From DAIRFP01 sp036794995 (GTDB lineage: Bacteria; Desulfobacterota; Binatia; UBA9968): a DNA stretch of 20,894 bases. Under the pieces are notes generated by a model. It did no database searches. It was not told the origin of the DNA and saw only the letters and a program-made list of their open reading frames with translations. Where the stretch lies: positions 1 through 20,894 of the forward strand of contig DAIRFP010000082.1 of assembly GCA_036794995.1 (NCBI GenBank). The letters run 5' to 3'. Positions 1 through 7,716 of this stretch are shown piece after piece (position 1 is the first letter of the stretch; each line of letters begins with the position of its first letter). The translations under genes and the position numbers were made by a program.

Positions 1-210
1 TATCCGGAAGCGAGGGGTTTCGCCAGCGCGCCGGTGGAACCCAGCGCTGCGTTTTACAGTACGGATCTCCGAGAATTCATTTTGCCCTACGACGCCGTCC
101 GTGAAGCCGTGTCGCCTGATGACACCTTGCTCGATTTCCTGCAGACGACCTACGAAGCCGCGGCGAATTTGGCGAACTGGGACCGGACCTTCTTGGAACG
201 GAAAATGTAG
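1..210 (+). CDS. DUF5996 family protein, C-terminal part (5' end outside window)
   Basis: An open frame runs from the first base of the window to a TAG stop at 208-210 and gives the last 69 residues of a protein. The peptide contains FYSTDLREFILPYDAVR followed by LLDFLQTTYEAAANLANWDR. This matches my memory of the C-terminal end of the DUF5996 family, where a Tyr-Asp/Glu-rich strand precedes a helix ending in an LxxWDR-like motif. The biochemical function of the family is unknown to me. The gene converges on the adenylate cyclase gene, with 66 bases between the two stops. The family call is from recognition only and the start is not visible. Confidence 0.7.
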   Translation, partial: YPEARGFASAPVEPSAAFYSTDLREFILPYDAVREAVSPDDTLLDFLQTTYEAAANLANWDRTFLERKM

Positions 211-276
211 GCGATCCACGGAGCCGGGCGCATTTTAGAAAACAGCGGAAGTGTCCCGCAACAAGGAGGGTTTTTT

Positions 277-1389
277 TCAATGCCGCATGGCGTGGGCAAT
301 GACTTCGAAGACGACGATTCCGAGGGTGGCTAGCGCCGCCGCGAGCACGAAAAGGCTCTGGCGCTTTTCCAAAGTCGTCATTGCCACGAGATGCGGGCCG
401 ACTTTTTCTTGGACTCTGAGCTTGCGAGCGTGCCAGAGAGTGTAGAGGTTCGCCAGCGCGGCCAAGCTTGCCAGGACAAGAATGGGTAAGCGCGCGACAC
501 TTTGATCTAGGAAAACGAGCGCGCCCGCCAGGCCAAAGAGTCCGCCGGCGCCGAAGGCGACGGCCAAGGGACCGATCAAGGTCGATACCGCGCAGGGAGC
601 TCCCAGAATGCCAAAGATGATTGCGCCTAAGCTCGTTCTTTCTCTTACCGGCGTTGCCACTGCGTCGTCAGCTGGACGGATGCCTCCCTTCCCATGTAAC
701 CGATAAGCCGTTACCGGCTCTCGGAATCCCTTGAGCACGAGCAGCTCCGGCCGCGCTTCAGGAAAGGCGGCAGAGTGCTTGGCGAAACTTTCTTCGCCGA
801 TCAGGATTTCTCCTGCGCCGGCTTTGCCTTGAAGCCGTGCGGCGAGATTGACCACATCGCCGATGGCCGTGTAATCTTTGTTGTCTTCGGAACCGAGCCG
901 GCCGACGCGGGCATAACCGGTGGCGATGCCGACGGAGGCTTCCAGAGAAAGCCCGAAGCGATCTCCCAAGCTTTTGAGGGCAGACCCTAGTTCGCCGGCC
1001 GCCAGAATCGCGCGACGAGCGTGATCGTCATGACGAATCGGTACGTTGAACAGAGCCATGACGGCGTCGCCGATGTACTTGTCGATAAAGGCGCCGTGTT
1101 TCACCAGGGCTTCGGTGGCCATCCTCAGAAAAGCATCGACAACTTCATGGGTTCTTTCCGCGCCGAGATCGTGGGTCAGTTCCGTAAAGGATGTTAAGTC
1201 GGCGAACAGCACCGTAATTTCCGCCAGCCGCCCTTCTTCGATGTGGGTGCTGCAACGAGTACAGATGTTGGGGTTGCGCGAGCTACGCCTTATGCCGACG
1301 CTGCGAAACACGAGGCTCATGACGCCGGACAACAGCGTGCCGCAAACGCGGCATTGCGCCGAGAGGCTGGAGATGGCCGGTGGACTCAT
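277..1389 (-). CDS. Class III adenylate cyclase with N-terminal zinc-ribbon-like motif and C-terminal membrane segments
   Basis: The 370-residue protein should make cAMP from ATP. The cyclase homology domain spans roughly residues 53-232 and keeps the key residues. These are two metal-binding Asp (D64 in FADLTSF, D108 in KYIGDAV), adenine-selecting K104 and D172 (DYTAIGD), and the transition-state pair N181/R185 (NLAAR). Two CxxC pairs (C13/C16 and C43/C46) precede it and could bind zinc. About four hydrophobic segments follow (residues about 253-275, 277-297, 300-320, 345-366), so the catalytic domain is anchored by its C-terminus, which is less usual than an N-terminal anchor. An upstream TTG at 1455 would overlap the divergent GST gene, so I prefer the ATG at 1389. 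No strong Shine-Dalgarno is visible for either. Confidence 0.88.
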   Translation of the reverse strand: MSPPAISSLSAQCRVCGTLLSGVMSLVFRSVGIRRSSRNPNICTRCSTHIEEGRLAEITVLFADLTSFTELTHDLGAERTHEVVDAFLRMATEALVKHGAFIDKYIGDAVMALFNVPIRHDDHARRAILAAGELGSALKSLGDRFGLSLEASVGIATGYARVGRLGSEDNKDYTAIGDVVNLAARLQGKAGAGEILIGEESFAKHSAAFPEARPELLVLKGFREPVTAYRLHGKGGIRPADDAVATPVRERTSLGAIIFGILGAPCAVSTLIGPLAVAFGAGGLFGLAGALVFLDQSVARLPILVLASLAALANLYTLWHARKLRVQEKVGPHLVAMTTLEKRQSLFVLAAALATLGIVVFEVIAHAMRH

Positions 1390-1447
1390 GAGCGGATTGG
1401 ATAGACTCCCTTGGTAAGTCTGATTATCTAGCACAAACGGAGCAAAA

Positions 1448-2152
1448 ATGATCAAACTCTATCAGTTCAGTCCCGCCTGGGGATTGCCCAATCCCAGCCC
1501 GTTTTGCATGAAAGTCGAGACCTATCTGCGCATGGTCGGGCTTCCTTATGAAACCATCAATGGCGCGCTGCCTTTCAAAGCGCCTAAGAAAAAACTTCCT
1601 TATATCGAGGACGGAAGGCAACTGATCGCTGATTCGGGATTCATTCTGGAATATCTAAAAAAGACCTATGGGGATCCTTTGGACACGGCTCTTTCGGATG
1701 CCGACAGGGTCATTGCGCATGCGCTCCGCCGGTTGTTTGAGGAGAATCTATATTGGGTTGCGCTCTATACGCGATGGATGGAGGAGTCGATTTACGTGGA
1801 AACGCGCCAGGTATTCTTTGGTGGTATCCCTTCGATGGTGAGAGATTTGATAGCGGGCAGAATCAGAAGAGAAATTCGCAGGTCTCTAGTTGCGCAGGGG
1901 ATGGGCCGGCACAGCCGGGAAGAAATCTATGAAATAGGCAAAGCCGATCTGAATGCTATTTCGCTGTGGCTCGGCGACAAGTCATTCTTCATGGGAGCTA
2001 CCCCAACTTCATTGGACGCGATTGCCTATGCATTTCTTGCCAATATTCTGGTGCCGCCGCTGGAATCGCCGCTGAAGGATCACGCTATTTCGCTGCCCAA
2101 CTTGCGCGCCTACTGTGAACGAATGAAAACCCAGTACTATGAGAGCCGCTGA
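1448..2152 (+). CDS. Glutathione S-transferase-like protein of the FAXC/metaxin type
   Basis: The protein has 234 residues. An N-terminal thioredoxin-fold domain (about 1-75) has the SPFCMKVETYL helix start (C20), the cis-proline strand KLPYIED and the IADSGFILEYL segment. This matches the GST_N_4 type found in failed-axon-connection (FAXC) and metaxin proteins. A helical GST C-terminal domain follows (about 90-225), with the FMGATPTSLDAIAYAFL motif typical of this branch. Members are GST-fold proteins whose substrates are mostly undefined in bacteria, so a glutathione-dependent or purely structural role is inference. The ATG is preceded by GGAG at a 6-base spacing. It is divergent from the cyclase gene and convergent with the flavoprotein gene. 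Confidence 0.85.
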   Translation: MIKLYQFSPAWGLPNPSPFCMKVETYLRMVGLPYETINGALPFKAPKKKLPYIEDGRQLIADSGFILEYLKKTYGDPLDTALSDADRVIAHALRRLFEENLYWVALYTRWMEESIYVETRQVFFGGIPSMVRDLIAGRIRREIRRSLVAQGMGRHSREEIYEIGKADLNAISLWLGDKSFFMGATPTSLDAIAYAFLANILVPPLESPLKDHAISLPNLRAYCERMKTQYYESR

Positions 2153-2197
2153 GTTCAATTTCCGACCGATTTTGAGATCGGGTTCAGACCTTCAACT

Positions 2198-2218
2198 TTG
2201 AACTATTGAACCTTGAAC
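2198..2218. repeat. Triple TTGAAC repeat in a convergent intergenic spacer
   Basis: Between the GST and flavoprotein stops there are three copies of TTGAAC at 2198, 2206 and 2213, spaced 8 and 7 bases. An inverted GGTTCA at 2181-2186 can pair with TGAACC at 2207-2212. The 13-mer TTGAACCTTGAAC at 2206-2218 recurs in inverted orientation at 13217-13229, also in a convergent spacer. It could be part of a terminator or a dispersed intergenic repeat. No T-tract follows. Confidence 0.5.
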
Positions 2219-2243
2219 TCCAAACTGCACCAGTGAATTTAGA

Positions 2244-3707
2244 CTAGCTATTCACCGCGTGCTTTCCCGCCAGGCGCGAGAAGACGGCGTTTCTTGTCTG
2301 CCCGCTGCAAGACGGATAGTTGTGAAAAAATAAACCCATGATATCTCCCGATGCATACAGTCCCTGGATCACTTGAGATCCGGTGTTGAGAACTTGCGCG
2401 TTGCCGTTTACGTGCAGGCCGCCGAAGGTAAAAGTAATGCCGCCAGTGACCGCATAGGCTTGAAAGGGCGGGACTGCGATGGGCACGGCCCAGTTGGACT
2501 TGGGCGGCTGGATACCGACTGTACATTTGCCGTCGAGTTTAGCCGAGATGAAAGGAATGTCAGCGCGCACGGCGCGATTGAATTCTTCCACCGTCCGCGT
2601 CAAAGCCGCCGGCTCGATGGCGATTTTGGCGGCGAGCTCGGCAATCGTCGAGGCTTCGACCCCCTCGGCAAAATCGCGATAGTTCGACCTGAGCAGCTCG
2701 GCGCTCTTTTGATCAAAGATCTGGTAGGCGATGCCGCCGGGCTGGCGCGATACCGCCCACCCCGTCTTGGCATACGTATAGGAACTGTAGGCTTCGCCTT
2801 CGTCGAAAAAGCGTTGTCCCAACGAGTTGACGGTTATGCCGTAGACGTAGGAATAGCGATTCGCCTTCGCGCTGCTCTCGACATCGGGGGATTTATTGTC
2901 GATGGGCGTCGCGTGGGCGCCTTGCCAGTGGCCGGCGGCTTTGGCTCCCATCGCCAGGGCCATCTGCAAGACCTCACCGGTGTCGTGTCGACTGCCGCGA
3001 ACTTTCATCAAATCCGCGTTGCTGCCGAGATAGCGGGCGCGCATCTCCGGGTTTGCTTGAAAGCCGCCACTGCACAGGATCACGGCTTTGCCGACGAGAT
3101 CATATTCGCCCGCCGCACTCGAAACGCGGACTCCCTCGATGCGCCGGTCGTTGCCGTGAAGCGCAGAGACGCGGGACTCGAAGCGGATTTCGATGCCCAT
3201 GCGACCGGCGATCTCGCGCCACTGCAGCAGCTGGCTCAGGCCGCCACCCACGCCTCCCGTCGGATGAATCACCAGACCCGGTCTGAAGTAGTGGCGGCCG
3301 TCCATCGTGACGGGGTTTTCCGCTTCCCACTTGATGCCGGCGTCGAGCATCCAATGAATGGCGGCATTGGAATCGTCGACCAAAATCTTGGCGAGATCGA
3401 CATTGATACGACCCTGGGTGACGCGCATGAGGTCGCCCGTGAATTGCTCTTTCGTGTAAGGCGGGATGACCATGAGGCGAAACTCGGATTCGTCCAGGGC
3501 CGGCAGAAACTCCCGTATCTCTTCCGCGCCGCTGTAAACAAAGCGGAAGCCGGTATGCGAGAAGCGGGCGTTGCCGCCGAACTCAGGTTCAGGGGCCTTC
3601 TCCAACATCACCACCCTCGCGGCGCCGCCCTGCCGCGCAGCGACGGCGGCTTCGAAGGCAGCGCTACCGCCGCCCACTATTATTATATCGACGTGCTGGG
3701 TTTCCAT
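2244..3707 (-). CDS. FAD-dependent dehydrogenase, tricarballylate dehydrogenase (TcuA)/fumarate reductase flavoprotein-like
   Basis: The 487-residue flavoprotein should oxidise or reduce a carboxylic-acid-type substrate. The dinucleotide-binding motif IIVGGGSAAFEAA (residues 9-21) is followed by acidic E36, which would contact the FAD ribose, and by the GGNARFSHTG segment (about 44-53). The C-terminal FAD loop reads GLYASGDIMGLFFHNYPSCSGQTRN and ends FSRLAGKHA. This pattern fits the succinate dehydrogenase/fumarate reductase superfamily and is closest in my memory to TcuA. The exact substrate is not shown, and related 3-ketosteroid dehydrogenases are an alternative. GAGGAG precedes the ATG by 6 bases. 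The solute-binding protein gene lies 63 bases upstream on the same strand, which suggests an uptake-plus-oxidation operon. Confidence 0.82.
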   Translation of the reverse strand: METQHVDIIIVGGGSAAFEAAVAARQGGAARVVMLEKAPEPEFGGNARFSHTGFRFVYSGAEEIREFLPALDESEFRLMVIPPYTKEQFTGDLMRVTQGRINVDLAKILVDDSNAAIHWMLDAGIKWEAENPVTMDGRHYFRPGLVIHPTGGVGGGLSQLLQWREIAGRMGIEIRFESRVSALHGNDRRIEGVRVSSAAGEYDLVGKAVILCSGGFQANPEMRARYLGSNADLMKVRGSRHDTGEVLQMALAMGAKAAGHWQGAHATPIDNKSPDVESSAKANRYSYVYGITVNSLGQRFFDEGEAYSSYTYAKTGWAVSRQPGGIAYQIFDQKSAELLRSNYRDFAEGVEASTIAELAAKIAIEPAALTRTVEEFNRAVRADIPFISAKLDGKCTVGIQPPKSNWAVPIAVPPFQAYAVTGGITFTFGGLHVNGNAQVLNTGSQVIQGLYASGDIMGLFFHNYPSCSGQTRNAVFSRLAGKHAVNS

Positions 3708-3770
3708 TTGCCACTCCTCGAAAGTTCAATTCTGCAAAAAACGTTCACGGCGCCGGCATGACCGTGTATC

Positions 3771-4832
3771 TCAGCGCGAAGGTATGGGATCCGTGCCGGA
3801 AAATCTCTTGACGAGATCGATGACTTCAGGATCTCGGGGGAGATCGCGAATGACCTCCTCCTGTTCCTCCGGCATGACCGGTGTCGCATCATCGCCGCTA
3901 TTCTTCTTGTACTGATTGAGAAATTCGGGATCTTTCAAAGTCTTTCGCATCGCTTCCTGGAGAATCTGCACCCGCTCTTTAGGGGTCCGGGGCGGAAGAA
4001 TCAAAGGCGCGCCGACGACTCTGAAGCCGCGGAGGACGGCCAGCAGCTTTTTGTCTCTTTCCGATTTGGCGAAGTCATCAACGGGTGGGAGGTTCGCGAG
4101 GTCCCGCACCTTGTGTCCCTTGGGAACTTCGAAGGCCAGATGAAAATCCACCAGCCGGTCCTTGATCCATTCCGGCCTCATCGTCGACGTCACCGTGACT
4201 CTGGCGTCGACTTCACCGCTGATCACGACCTGATCCAGCTCCGGCCCTTCATATCCCGGAATAAACTTTGGATCTTTGAGCGCCAGCAAATAGGCGAATA
4301 CGCGGGTGAGGATATACACGGTGTGACCCACAGGCGGCGAACCCAACCGTAAACCTGTTGCTGCGCGCACTTTCTCCAGGTTGTTCAGGTTTGCCGCCTT
4401 GCGGGTCAGAAAAGAGTAGTGCACAGCGCTTTCCGAAGCGCCGAGGTAGTGAAACTTATCGATGTCGTAGCGCACCCCGGCTTCGCCCAGGACGGCGTTT
4501 GCAACCATACTGCTGGAAACACGGCCGATGGTAAGCCCATCGGGACGGGCGACGCTATACATGTGGTTCGCGGCATTGCGACCGCCTCCCCCCGGCATGT
4601 ACTCCATGATAACCGTTGGCCGTCCTGGGATATATTTCTGCAGAAATGTTCCAAAGGCCTTGGTGCGCAGATCAGCGGTGCCGCCCGCGGCGGAACTGGA
4701 GATAATTGTGATGGTCTTGCCCTCGTAGAATGGAGTTTGCGTCCACGCGCATGGGGCGGCAAAAAGATTCAACAACAGACCGAGAAGTAAAACTCGGAAT
4801 GAGGAGCTTGGCGTGATAGATTTTTGCGTCAC
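3771..4832 (-). CDS. TctC-family (Bug-type) periplasmic solute-binding protein
   Basis: The protein would bind a small carboxylate in the periplasm for a tripartite tricarboxylate transporter or as an orphan receptor. It starts with a signal peptide (hydrophobic core LLLGLLLNLFAAP, likely cut near AWTQ-TP). The mature N-terminus FYEGKTITIISSSAAGGTAD and the following PTVIMEYMPGGGGRNAANHMY are the ligand-loop signatures of the TctC family. I start it at the GTG at 4832 because GGGAG sits 5 bases upstream and the signal peptide then begins correctly; the longer reading frame to 4913 adds an unlikely leader. Length is 353 residues, slightly above the usual 320-330. No TctA or TctB membrane genes are in the window, so the permease partner is missing or elsewhere. 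Confidence 0.85.
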   Translation of the reverse strand: MTQKSITPSSSFRVLLLGLLLNLFAAPCAWTQTPFYEGKTITIISSSAAGGTADLRTKAFGTFLQKYIPGRPTVIMEYMPGGGGRNAANHMYSVARPDGLTIGRVSSSMVANAVLGEAGVRYDIDKFHYLGASESAVHYSFLTRKAANLNNLEKVRAATGLRLGSPPVGHTVYILTRVFAYLLALKDPKFIPGYEGPELDQVVISGEVDARVTVTSTMRPEWIKDRLVDFHLAFEVPKGHKVRDLANLPPVDDFAKSERDKKLLAVLRGFRVVGAPLILPPRTPKERVQILQEAMRKTLKDPEFLNQYKKNSGDDATPVMPEEQEEVIRDLPRDPEVIDLVKRFSGTDPIPSR

Positions 4833-5055
4833 GGATTCTCCCAACCTCCAAATGTGTCGTCGCTGTTCATGAGAGATCAAGCGACCATATCGAAGGATCA
4901 GCGCTCCTGTCAAATTTGCAAGCTATCCAAGTAGCTTTTACATGCTCACATCGCGGAGCGGTTTTCGAGGGCCAACGTTCGAGGGATGAGGGTGAATTCG
5001 ATCGCTTTTGCGATCGTCTCTTGAAACCCAGGCAGTTGATAGCGGACGTCTTAAT

Positions 5056-5754
5056 CTACGGGTGGGGTGAGGTCGGCTGTGCTGATCCCATCCGCAAGTC
5101 GATCAATCGGCGAACCGGTTGGATGAACCGGCATGCGAGGAAAGCGATGATGATCATCGCGGCAAGCAGCGCCAAGGTGATGGGCCACAAGAACAGGAAA
5201 AGGACTTGGTAAATCTCACTGTTGACTGCGTCAGCCCAGATACCCAAATGTACGGTTCCCAGTTGCCCCTCAAGAATCGGCCCGTGGGTTTCGTAAACCG
5301 ATTTTCCTTCCAACGTTAGCTTTCGCTGGGTTACCTCACGCCGCTGATCGGAAGTAAGGATTTGCTCAAGCTCCGGGGCGAAGCTTGATGAGCTATGGGC
5401 GATCACCTTTCCTTCGCGGTCTTTGATCGAGACGTAGGCAACACCGGGCGCGCGGGCGTACTTTGTCACCACTGTCTTCAGCTGCAGAAGATCTTTACTA
5501 ACGACATGACCTGTGGCCGCATCACTCAGATTCGTGGCCAAGATGATCGCCCTTTGATCGATCTGGTTCCGCAGCGCCCGGGCTACGAGCTGATTGACAA
5601 TGCCGGCAAAAAGCAGCCCAAAAACCAAAAGGGCAATCTTCCACTCGAGGCTGATATCATCCCAGGAGATGCGCGCGGGGCGCGTCATTTTTGCGCCTTC
5701 GAGAGAAGGTATTCTTTTTCCGGCTTTGCTCAGGGCATCATAAATGTTGCTCAT
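5056..5754 (-). CDS. Membrane sensor protein: MSNIYDAL-type N-terminus, Cache-like extracytoplasmic domain, C-terminal HAMP fragment
   Basis: The 232-residue protein has a cytosolic N-terminus beginning MSNIYDALSKAGKR. A transmembrane helix (about 38-58), a periplasmic single-Cache-like domain (about 60-180, with GVAYVSIKDREGKVIAHSS) and a second transmembrane helix (about 184-208) follow. The start of a HAMP segment (CRFIQPVRRLID) is then visible, and the protein ends 15 residues later. The alternative frame after residue 220 reads like the missing second HAMP helix, so a one-base deletion is likely. The ATG is preceded by GGAG at 5 bases and lies 32 bases after the stop of the AAA+ gene, so the two form an operon. 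No output domain is present. The ligand is unknown. Confidence 0.7.
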   Translation of the reverse strand: MSNIYDALSKAGKRIPSLEGAKMTRPARISWDDISLEWKIALLVFGLLFAGIVNQLVARALRNQIDQRAIILATNLSDAATGHVVSKDLLQLKTVVTKYARAPGVAYVSIKDREGKVIAHSSSSFAPELEQILTSDQRREVTQRKLTLEGKSVYETHGPILEGQLGTVHLGIWADAVNSEIYQVLFLFLWPITLALLAAMIIIAFLACRFIQPVRRLIDLRMGSAQPTSPHP

Positions 5755-5786
5755 AGGCGCTCCGGCGGTTGCAAGTTGTATTTGCC

Positions 5787-7358
5787 TTATCTCTCTGCTT
5801 TGTCCGCTTGGATTGCAGCGAAGGTAAGCCATTCGTTTCTGAGTCCCGTTTCCCAGGCTTGGTTAGCTTCGTGGAGGTCCTTCAAACCGTCGATTTCAAC
5901 CCGGTGCAGCAAGAGACTGTCCGAAACCCTTTTCGGAGTAATCAGGATTCGGTATCCTTTGTCGCCCAAGAGCCGGGCGAATTCATCGGCTCCTCGTATG
6001 CTGGGGAATGATGCCGCGATAAGACGATACGAACCGTCCGGCTGCTTTCGGAGCATGGTCTCCTGGGTCAGGGACGGGAGCGAAAGCTCCTGTCCCGCGA
6101 TCACTCGATTTAGATTCCTGATGTGAGGGTTGAACTCTTTGATGAGGTCCATACCGAGGAAGGTGTTAGTTCCATAGGCAGCACTGGCAATTTTTCGGAT
6201 AGTGGCGCCATCTTCTATAGTCATTCGCCGGACTGGCCGTTTGAACTGGGTTTCCGCATTGACCTCTTTCGAGACGGCTTGCGGGTGAGCAACAAGGGCG
6301 AGCCATTGATTTAGATTACGCTTGACCACTTCAACCGATCCGCCTGCGATGCTGTGAAAGTCTTGGGGATTGATAACAGAGGCTAAGGCGACCACGACCA
6401 GAACTGCAAGGAGGCTTTCAATACCCACTTTTACCGTCCGTTTCATCTTATGCGGCCGAGGATTGTTTGCTGGTTCGCGGGCGGATGCTTCTGCCTCGGT
6501 CTTAAGTGTTGATACGTTGCGCGTGGGTTCCGCCTCGCTGGCCCGCGCTTCCGATCTTAACCTGAGATCGCGGGCCACTTCCTTGATACCGGCTGCAGAA
6601 ACAGTTGCCTCAGACCGTGCATAGGCGTTAATTAGAACGTTATCGCAAATGATGTTGATCAGCCGGGGAATACCTTGGGAGTAAAACGCGATCTGATGGA
6701 CCGCATCCGGATGAAATAGGCCTTTGCCATTGTAGCCGGCGACCCGAAGGCGAAAGTCAATGTAGGGGGCCACTTCCTCAATTTTAAGGGGAGCAAGCCG
6801 GCTCTGAAGAGCGACCCGCTGCTTAAGCTGGCGCAAGGTCGGCTGGTCGAGTTTTTTCTCGAACTCCGGTTGGCCCATCAGCACAATTTGCAGCAATTTT
6901 TCCTGATCGGTCTCCAGATTGGAGAGAAGTCTAAGGCCTTCGAGAGCTTCATCGCTGAGGTTTTGGGCTTCGTCAACCAGCACCGCGACAATGTGGCGCT
7001 GCTCAAGTTGTTTGATCAGATAGTCGTTCAGCTGCTCAAGCATCGCTACCTTGCTTGATTCTTGCGGGACCAAACCGAGATCGTGAAGAATAAGCGGGAG
7101 CAGCTCCGGAAAGCTTAAATCGGTGTTGAAGATGAAGACTGAATGGATAGTATCCCCCAGGTTGTGCAACAACTTGCGTAGCAAGGTAGTTTTCCCGGTG
7201 CCGACCTCCCCGGTAACCACAATGAAGCCCTTTTTGGCTTCGATGCCGTAGCGCAAGTTAGCATAGGCTTCCTGGTACACCGGAGTGTTGTAGAAGAAAC
7301 GAGGATCAGGGGTGACGCTGAAGGGTGATACAGAGAATCCAAAGTGGCTATTGTACAT
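5787..7358 (-). CDS. ExeA/GspA-like AAA+ ATPase with transmembrane helix and periplasmic LysM/SPOR-like region
   Basis: The 523-residue protein has a cytosolic AAA+ ATPase domain. It carries the typical start MYNSHFGFSVSPFSVTPDP, Walker A GEVGTGKTT (about 50-58), Walker B VAVLVDEAQ (about 124-132), the VLMGQPEF sensor-like strand and the SQGIPRLINIICDN motif. A low-complexity linker (about 265-305), one transmembrane helix (about 312-329) and a periplasmic part follow. The periplasmic part has a LysM-like segment (DGATIRKIASAAYG to IAGQELSLPSL, about 383-430) and a SPOR-like tail (about 440-505). These features fit the GspA/ExeA family and the ATPases found near exosortase/polysaccharide loci, which use ATP to drive envelope assembly. 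AAGGAGG lies 11 bases before the ATG. A sigma-54 promoter lies upstream. Confidence 0.88.
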   Translation of the reverse strand: MYNSHFGFSVSPFSVTPDPRFFYNTPVYQEAYANLRYGIEAKKGFIVVTGEVGTGKTTLLRKLLHNLGDTIHSVFIFNTDLSFPELLPLILHDLGLVPQESSKVAMLEQLNDYLIKQLEQRHIVAVLVDEAQNLSDEALEGLRLLSNLETDQEKLLQIVLMGQPEFEKKLDQPTLRQLKQRVALQSRLAPLKIEEVAPYIDFRLRVAGYNGKGLFHPDAVHQIAFYSQGIPRLINIICDNVLINAYARSEATVSAAGIKEVARDLRLRSEARASEAEPTRNVSTLKTEAEASAREPANNPRPHKMKRTVKVGIESLLAVLVVVALASVINPQDFHSIAGGSVEVVKRNLNQWLALVAHPQAVSKEVNAETQFKRPVRRMTIEDGATIRKIASAAYGTNTFLGMDLIKEFNPHIRNLNRVIAGQELSLPSLTQETMLRKQPDGSYRLIAASFPSIRGADEFARLLGDKGYRILITPKRVSDSLLLHRVEIDGLKDLHEANQAWETGLRNEWLTFAAIQADKAER

Positions 7359-7491
7359 GATAACCTAGACCTCCTTGCAGTGGCTGACGGAGTCGTAGGC
7401 TTCCGAATCAGGAGGACCGATTCATCCTGACTCGGTCACATTTCAAAACCGTTAAAGGAGAGCTAAAATCAATGATAGGAAAGTGTTAACA

Positions 7492-7507
7492 CGCAAGGGT
7501 GATGCCA
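7492..7507 (-). promoter_or_regulatory. Sigma-54 (-24/-12) promoter
   Basis: Read on the minus strand the sequence is TGGCATCACCCTTGCG. It matches the consensus TGGCAC-N5-TTGCW in the invariant GG (-24) and GC (-12) pairs at exact spacing. It points at the AAA+ ATPase gene, leaving a leader of about 120-130 bases. A palindrome at 7570-7588 lies about 70-80 bases upstream of the -24 element, which is the usual place for an enhancer-binding-protein site. Confidence 0.72.
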
Positions 7508-7569
7508 TTAAGAAAATTGCTGTCTTTGATAGTTAGTATTGCTTGCAACACTGGCGGCGGTACCAAAAA

Positions 7570-7588
7570 TGTAGGGATTTTTCCTACA
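7570..7588. promoter_or_regulatory. Perfect palindrome TGTAGG-N7-CCTACA, candidate activator-binding site
   Basis: TGTAGGGATTTTTCCTACA has two perfect 6-base arms around a 7-base AT-rich spacer. A third half-site is within CCCTACAGGG at 7601-7610. It sits upstream of the sigma-54 promoter for the ATPase operon and also between that operon and the plus-strand dioxygenase gene. A sigma-54 enhancer-binding protein is the natural candidate binder. The identity of the regulator is inference. Confidence 0.6.
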
Positions 7589-7600
7589 CAACGATAAGCA

Positions 7601-7610
7601 CCCTACAGGG
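7601..7610. promoter_or_regulatory. Additional CCTACA half-site (CCCTACAGGG)
   Basis: This 10-base near-palindrome repeats the CCTACA core of the palindrome 13 bases further left, and the two CCTACA words start 20 bases apart, about two helical turns. That spacing would allow binding of a second protomer on the same face of the DNA. The remaining bases from 7359 to 7716 hold the ATPase leader and sigma-54 promoter. A short 9-base tandem repeat (GACGGATTT twice, then GATGGACTG, 7664-7690) is also present, and I see no gene. Confidence 0.4.
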
Positions 7611-7716
7611 TTTTCCTTCGCCTCGAGCTGATAGAAAGAGTGGCCTGAGCTCTGCTGGTGCTCGACGGATTTGACGGATTTGATGGACTGAATCCTTGGC
7701 GGTTATTTTTTCTCAA

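Noticed and set aside
2373..3761. 462-codon plus-strand open frame
   Set aside because: It is the antisense of the FAD dehydrogenase gene, which has clear family motifs and a ribosome site; the plus-strand translation shows no recognisable domain.
5395..6126. 243-codon plus-strand open frame
   Set aside because: It is antisense to the sensor and ATPase genes and has no ribosome site or known motif.
7543..7566. Plus-strand sigma-54 promoter for the dioxygenase gene
   Set aside because: TTGC-like and GG words occur but not at the required 10-base spacing between the GG and GC pairs.
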